64,000 nt of DNA, taken from assembly GCF_022201045.2 (NCBI RefSeq), contig NC_068564.1, positions 30,533,001-30,597,000 of the forward strand, read 5' to 3'. Both the position numbers and the translations under genes were made by a program. Origin of the DNA: Citrus sinensis. Its lineage: Eukaryota > Streptophyta > Magnoliopsida > Sapindales > Rutaceae. Below the pieces are notes generated by a model. It did no database searches. It worked only from the letters and a program-made list of their open reading frames with translations, and had not been told where the DNA came from. Below are positions 61,038 to 64,000 of this stretch, one piece after another (the first letter of the stretch is position 1; every line of letters starts with the position of its first letter).

Positions 61038-62061
61038 AAAAAAAAACCCAGGCTGATTTTTGTTGCTAGGAGCCTTATGCTTCGTCCCCCTTCTTGTTTT
61101 TTTTCCCCGATTGAAAGGAGCCTTGCGCTTTTCTTATTGTTTACAAATTTAATAAAAAAAAAATTAAATGCGGAGTTCTAATGGGGAAGAGGAAGGTGTA
61201 GACTGTACAGAACTGAAAAATTGAACCGAAACCGAACTGTTTGGTTTTGATTTGGCTTTATTTTTTTATTTAGTTTATTTACTTTTTATGAAATTATAAC
61301 CGAACCGATTTGATTCTGTTAATTCAATTTCGATCCGAATCGAACTGTACCCACTCGGAACTCAAATCCAACCCATAGTGGATATGTGGTGCTAGGCCAG
61401 GCTGTCACAAAGATATCCTGGTATAATGAAGGGAATTGAAAGTGAAAGGATTTTTGGTAAACTAAAAAATCAGGTTATTATAAATTTTTTTGCAAAAAAT
61501 TAACAGAATATCTACTTGAAGCTGTGAAGGAATAAAAGAATTGAAGTCGAGAGTAATATGAACGGGGATATAATGATGGCAATCACCGAAAGATCGAGAA
61601 TGACTATATAAACGATTAAGGGAAAAAGATTGAGTTAGGGCGAGTCAATAATAACAGGAGAAGAAGAAATGGCATTGAGTTTTAATTAATGGGTAATTTT
61701 ACTAGAGTAAAAATAACAATAAAAATAATAAAATAGTAACGGTTTTTGTAAAACCTGACATTAAAGTCAATCCACCATATGATAGGGGATAAGCCGTGAG
61801 CATTAAGTGGTCGACAACAAATCGGTCTCCTAAAGTCAGCCCCACACCAAGAAGACTTGTAAGTTGACTTCACTAGACCTAAAGAAATATTTCCAAAATA
61901 ATGCAGCTTAAATAAAGTACCAGACTTCATCTTTCGAGTCATAACGGAGAGATCACTTGAATCTTTGTGAGCCTACATACAATTGAGGAATTAATAAATT
62001 AAAAAAAAAAAATTCGAAGGATTGTAACTTCTTTTGTGACCAGTCTGGTGAATTTAAACAA
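61038..62061. promoter_or_regulatory. Intergenic, promoter of the second ankyrin gene
   Basis: AT-rich, no gene recognised. TTGACTTC, a W-box-like sequence, occurs near 61864, which would fit a defence-related gene, but a single site is weak evidence. Confidence 0.45.
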
Positions 62062-63597
62062 ATGGAGAGGAGGGTCTATGAAGCAGCGGTTGAGGGCAGC
62101 GTAGAATCTTTGCTTAAATTGCTTCAAGAGGATGCTCTGCTTCTCGATAGATCAATGGTGAGTTGTTACTCTGAGACCCCTTTGCACGTAGCCTCAATGC
62201 TTGGACATGAAAACTTTGTGCGGGAAATTTTAAGTCGAAAGCCTGAGTTAGCTGGAGAGCTCGATTCCAGAAGATCATCAGCACTTCACTTGGCAGCTGC
62301 AAAAGGGCACCTTGGCATAGTGCTGAAATTGGTATCGGTCAATCCCAAAATGTGTTGTGCTTGCGATCGAGATGGGAAAAATCCTCTACATGTTGCCGCC
62401 ATCAAGGGCCATGTTAATGTCTTGAGAGAGTTGGTTCAAGTAAGACCCAAGGCCTGTCGAATCTTGATGGACAGAGGTGAGACAATTTTGCATGCTTGTG
62501 TGAATTATAACCAGTTGGAGTGCCTGAAGTTGCTGGTGGAGACACTGAATGATCATGAGTTTGTGAATTCGAAGGACGACGATGGCAACACTATCTTGCA
62601 TCTCGCCGTCATCGATAAACAAGTAGAGGTATATATAATGTAGCTAATAATTAATGATATATCTCCTTACCATTAATTAGTTGATTAATTCTACTCTTTC
62701 TTTTCCCTTTGTATTTAACTTATATATAATGCGAAACCCGAAAACGTGCAGACGATAAAGTTTTTGACTGACAGCTGTACTACATTAGAAGTGAATGCTG
62801 TTAATGCAAATGGCTTCACAGCTTTGGATATTTTAGCACGAAGAAAATTAGATGTGAATTGGACGATCGGAGAGCTGCTTCGATGCGCTGGAGCAAGAAG
62901 TCAGAAGGAAACACGCGAACCTTCTCCAGCCATCACACAGACACCGACAGGATCGATCATAACATCCCATTCTGATGACCCTAGTAATCAAGGGCGTGAA
63001 CGTCCAGAGAAGGTTAGAAAAAAGCAAGAAGATGAATGGTCCGAAAAAAAGCGTAATGCATTAATGGTGGTAGCATCACTCATCGCTACCATGGCATTTC
63101 AAGCTGCTCTGAACCCTCCTGGTGGTGTATGGCAAGACGATTCCCAAGCAAACGACACTTCACCACATGACGCAGGGTCTTCGATAATGCTAACTAATGT
63201 TGAGAGTGTTTACTATCTTTTCTTTGGTTTTAACACCACAGGCTTTGTGGCGTCTCTTAGCATCATATTATTGCTCATAAGCGGCATCCCATTTTTTAAG
63301 CGCAGGTTTTTCATGTGGATTTTAACTGTGATAACGTGGGTTGCAATTAGTGCAATGGCACTAACTTATCTGTTCGGGGTAGTTGGTATTACGAATTCGG
63401 GTAACAGCGTGGCACCCCAGTGTGGTTTTTTATATGTAATGGATGGATGGATTGGGCTGATAGGGATTCTTATTCTCGCGCACATTGTACGCCTTATGGT
63501 GAAGATGATAAAATTTTTGCTAAAATTAATGAAGAGATCACCACGGCAACCCTCAAGTTCGGATGCTCACGCAGCACATCCTATTCATACCGTCTAA
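62062..63597 (+). CDS. Ankyrin-repeat membrane protein with PGG domain, BDA1-like (470 aa, 2 exons)
   Basis: Paralogue of the gene at 15353-17712, on the opposite strand about 45 kb away. Exons are 62062-62628 and 62752-63597; the donor GAG/GTATAT and acceptor GTGCAG/ACG join in phase 0, at exactly the same codon as in the paralogue. Residues 1-189 form about five ankyrin repeats (TPLHVASMLGH, SALHLAAAKGH, NPLHVAAIKGH, ETILHACVNYN, NTILHLAV). The PGG domain begins KRNALMVVASLIATMAFQAA with NPPGGVWQD, then three further hydrophobic helices and a basic tail. The ankyrin halves are about three-quarters identical by eye; the region between ankyrin and PGG is much more diverged. The intron is far shorter (123 bp against 938 bp). 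The likely role is plasma-membrane immune signalling, by family only. Confidence 0.93.
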
Positions 63598-64000
63598 TGT
63601 GCACAGCCCCCGTGGGATGAGTATAATAAGGGTGCGTTTGAGAGTTAGATACAATAATTTTTAAGTTATAATTGCTGGGGTGTAAAAATTATAGTTGTAG
63701 AGTAGAATTCGATAGTGTTTGGTAAAAATATTGAATCTTTTAAGCTGCAGAAGCTGATGATATTTAGTAAATTTTAATATTTATGGAGTGCATGAATATT
63801 TGTAATAATTAATTTTAAATAACGTTATTTTTAATTGTTAACAAATCACATTATTTTTCATACATTGAATTATTATATTGACATACAATTACGATTTATT
63901 ACTTCACAAATTAAATTAATATTTAATAAATCAAATTTATTTTTTTGCACAAGTTGTAATAAATAATTTTTAAAATAAATAAATTTTAATTTTAAATATT
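63598..64000. other. AT-rich 3' flank; left end of a possible hAT-like repeat
   Basis: From about 63629 (AGGGTGCGTTTGAGAGTTAG) the sequence resembles the start of a plant hAT-type MITE and turns extremely AT-rich up to the window edge. The other end would lie outside the window, so this cannot be confirmed. Confidence 0.35.

Noticed and set aside
1-64000. CRISPR arrays, bacterial operons, LTR retroelements
   Set aside because: Repeats present are simple satellites, MITEs and a SINE; no spaced-repeat array, no ribosome-binding sites or operon spacing, and no long terminal repeats or polyprotein similarity were seen.

Overview
This is plant nuclear DNA, almost certainly from a eudicot tree and most likely Citrus or a close relative. 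It is AT-rich, its genes have GT-AG (occasionally GC-AG) introns, and every gene belongs to a land-plant family. The Citrus call is an inference. It rests on an RWP-RK (RKD) gene at about 41-43 kb that has a MITE insertion in its proximal promoter, the configuration published for the Citrus polyembryony gene CitRKD1/CitRWP. No sequence search was possible.

Layout. 1-4.1 kb: intergenic, with a degraded inverted-repeat element. 4.1-7.1 kb (-): mechanosensitive channel of the MSL10 type. 7.4-15.3 kb: gene-poor, holding a 1.3 kb Mutator-like non-autonomous element and a GC-rich hAT-like element. 15.4-17.7 kb (-): ankyrin/PGG membrane protein. 18.7-21.9 kb (-): TKL/Raf-like kinase. 25.9-27.2 kb (-): BIG GRAIN 1-like protein. 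27.2-34.7 kb: a 7.5 kb gene desert with two GC-rich islands containing G-boxes. 34.7-39.1 kb (-): omega-amidase (nitrilase-like), ten exons including a 16-nt microexon. 39.1-41.2 kb: divergent intergenic region with a SINE and the head-to-head MITE pair. 41.2-43.0 kb (+): RWP-RK transcription factor. 43.7-45.5 kb (+): conserved plant protein with a possible PDZ-like C-terminus. 47.4-47.7 kb: broken extensin-like gene. 47.9-48.1 kb: a MITE with a perfect 9-bp target duplication. 48.5-50.2 kb (+): PPR protein. 51.4-54.9 kb (+): Alfin-like PHD-finger protein. 56.4-57.4 kb (-): SLC25A44-like mitochondrial carrier. 58-62 kb: AT-rich intergenic region with a long-TIR element. 62.1-63.6 kb (+): second ankyrin/PGG protein, a paralogue of the first.

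The genes do not form a pathway. They are independent housekeeping and signalling genes in an ordinary euchromatic stretch. The feature of most biological interest is the RWP-RK gene. Two 192-bp MITE copies lie in inverted orientation, ending 145 bp before its start codon, and make a near-palindrome of about 430 bp. In Citrus a MITE at this gene is associated with nucellar embryony, that is, clonal seed formation. All gene models below were assembled by hand from splice signals and reading-frame continuity; every multi-exon model closes in frame. I recognised no LTR retroelement or virus-derived sequence.
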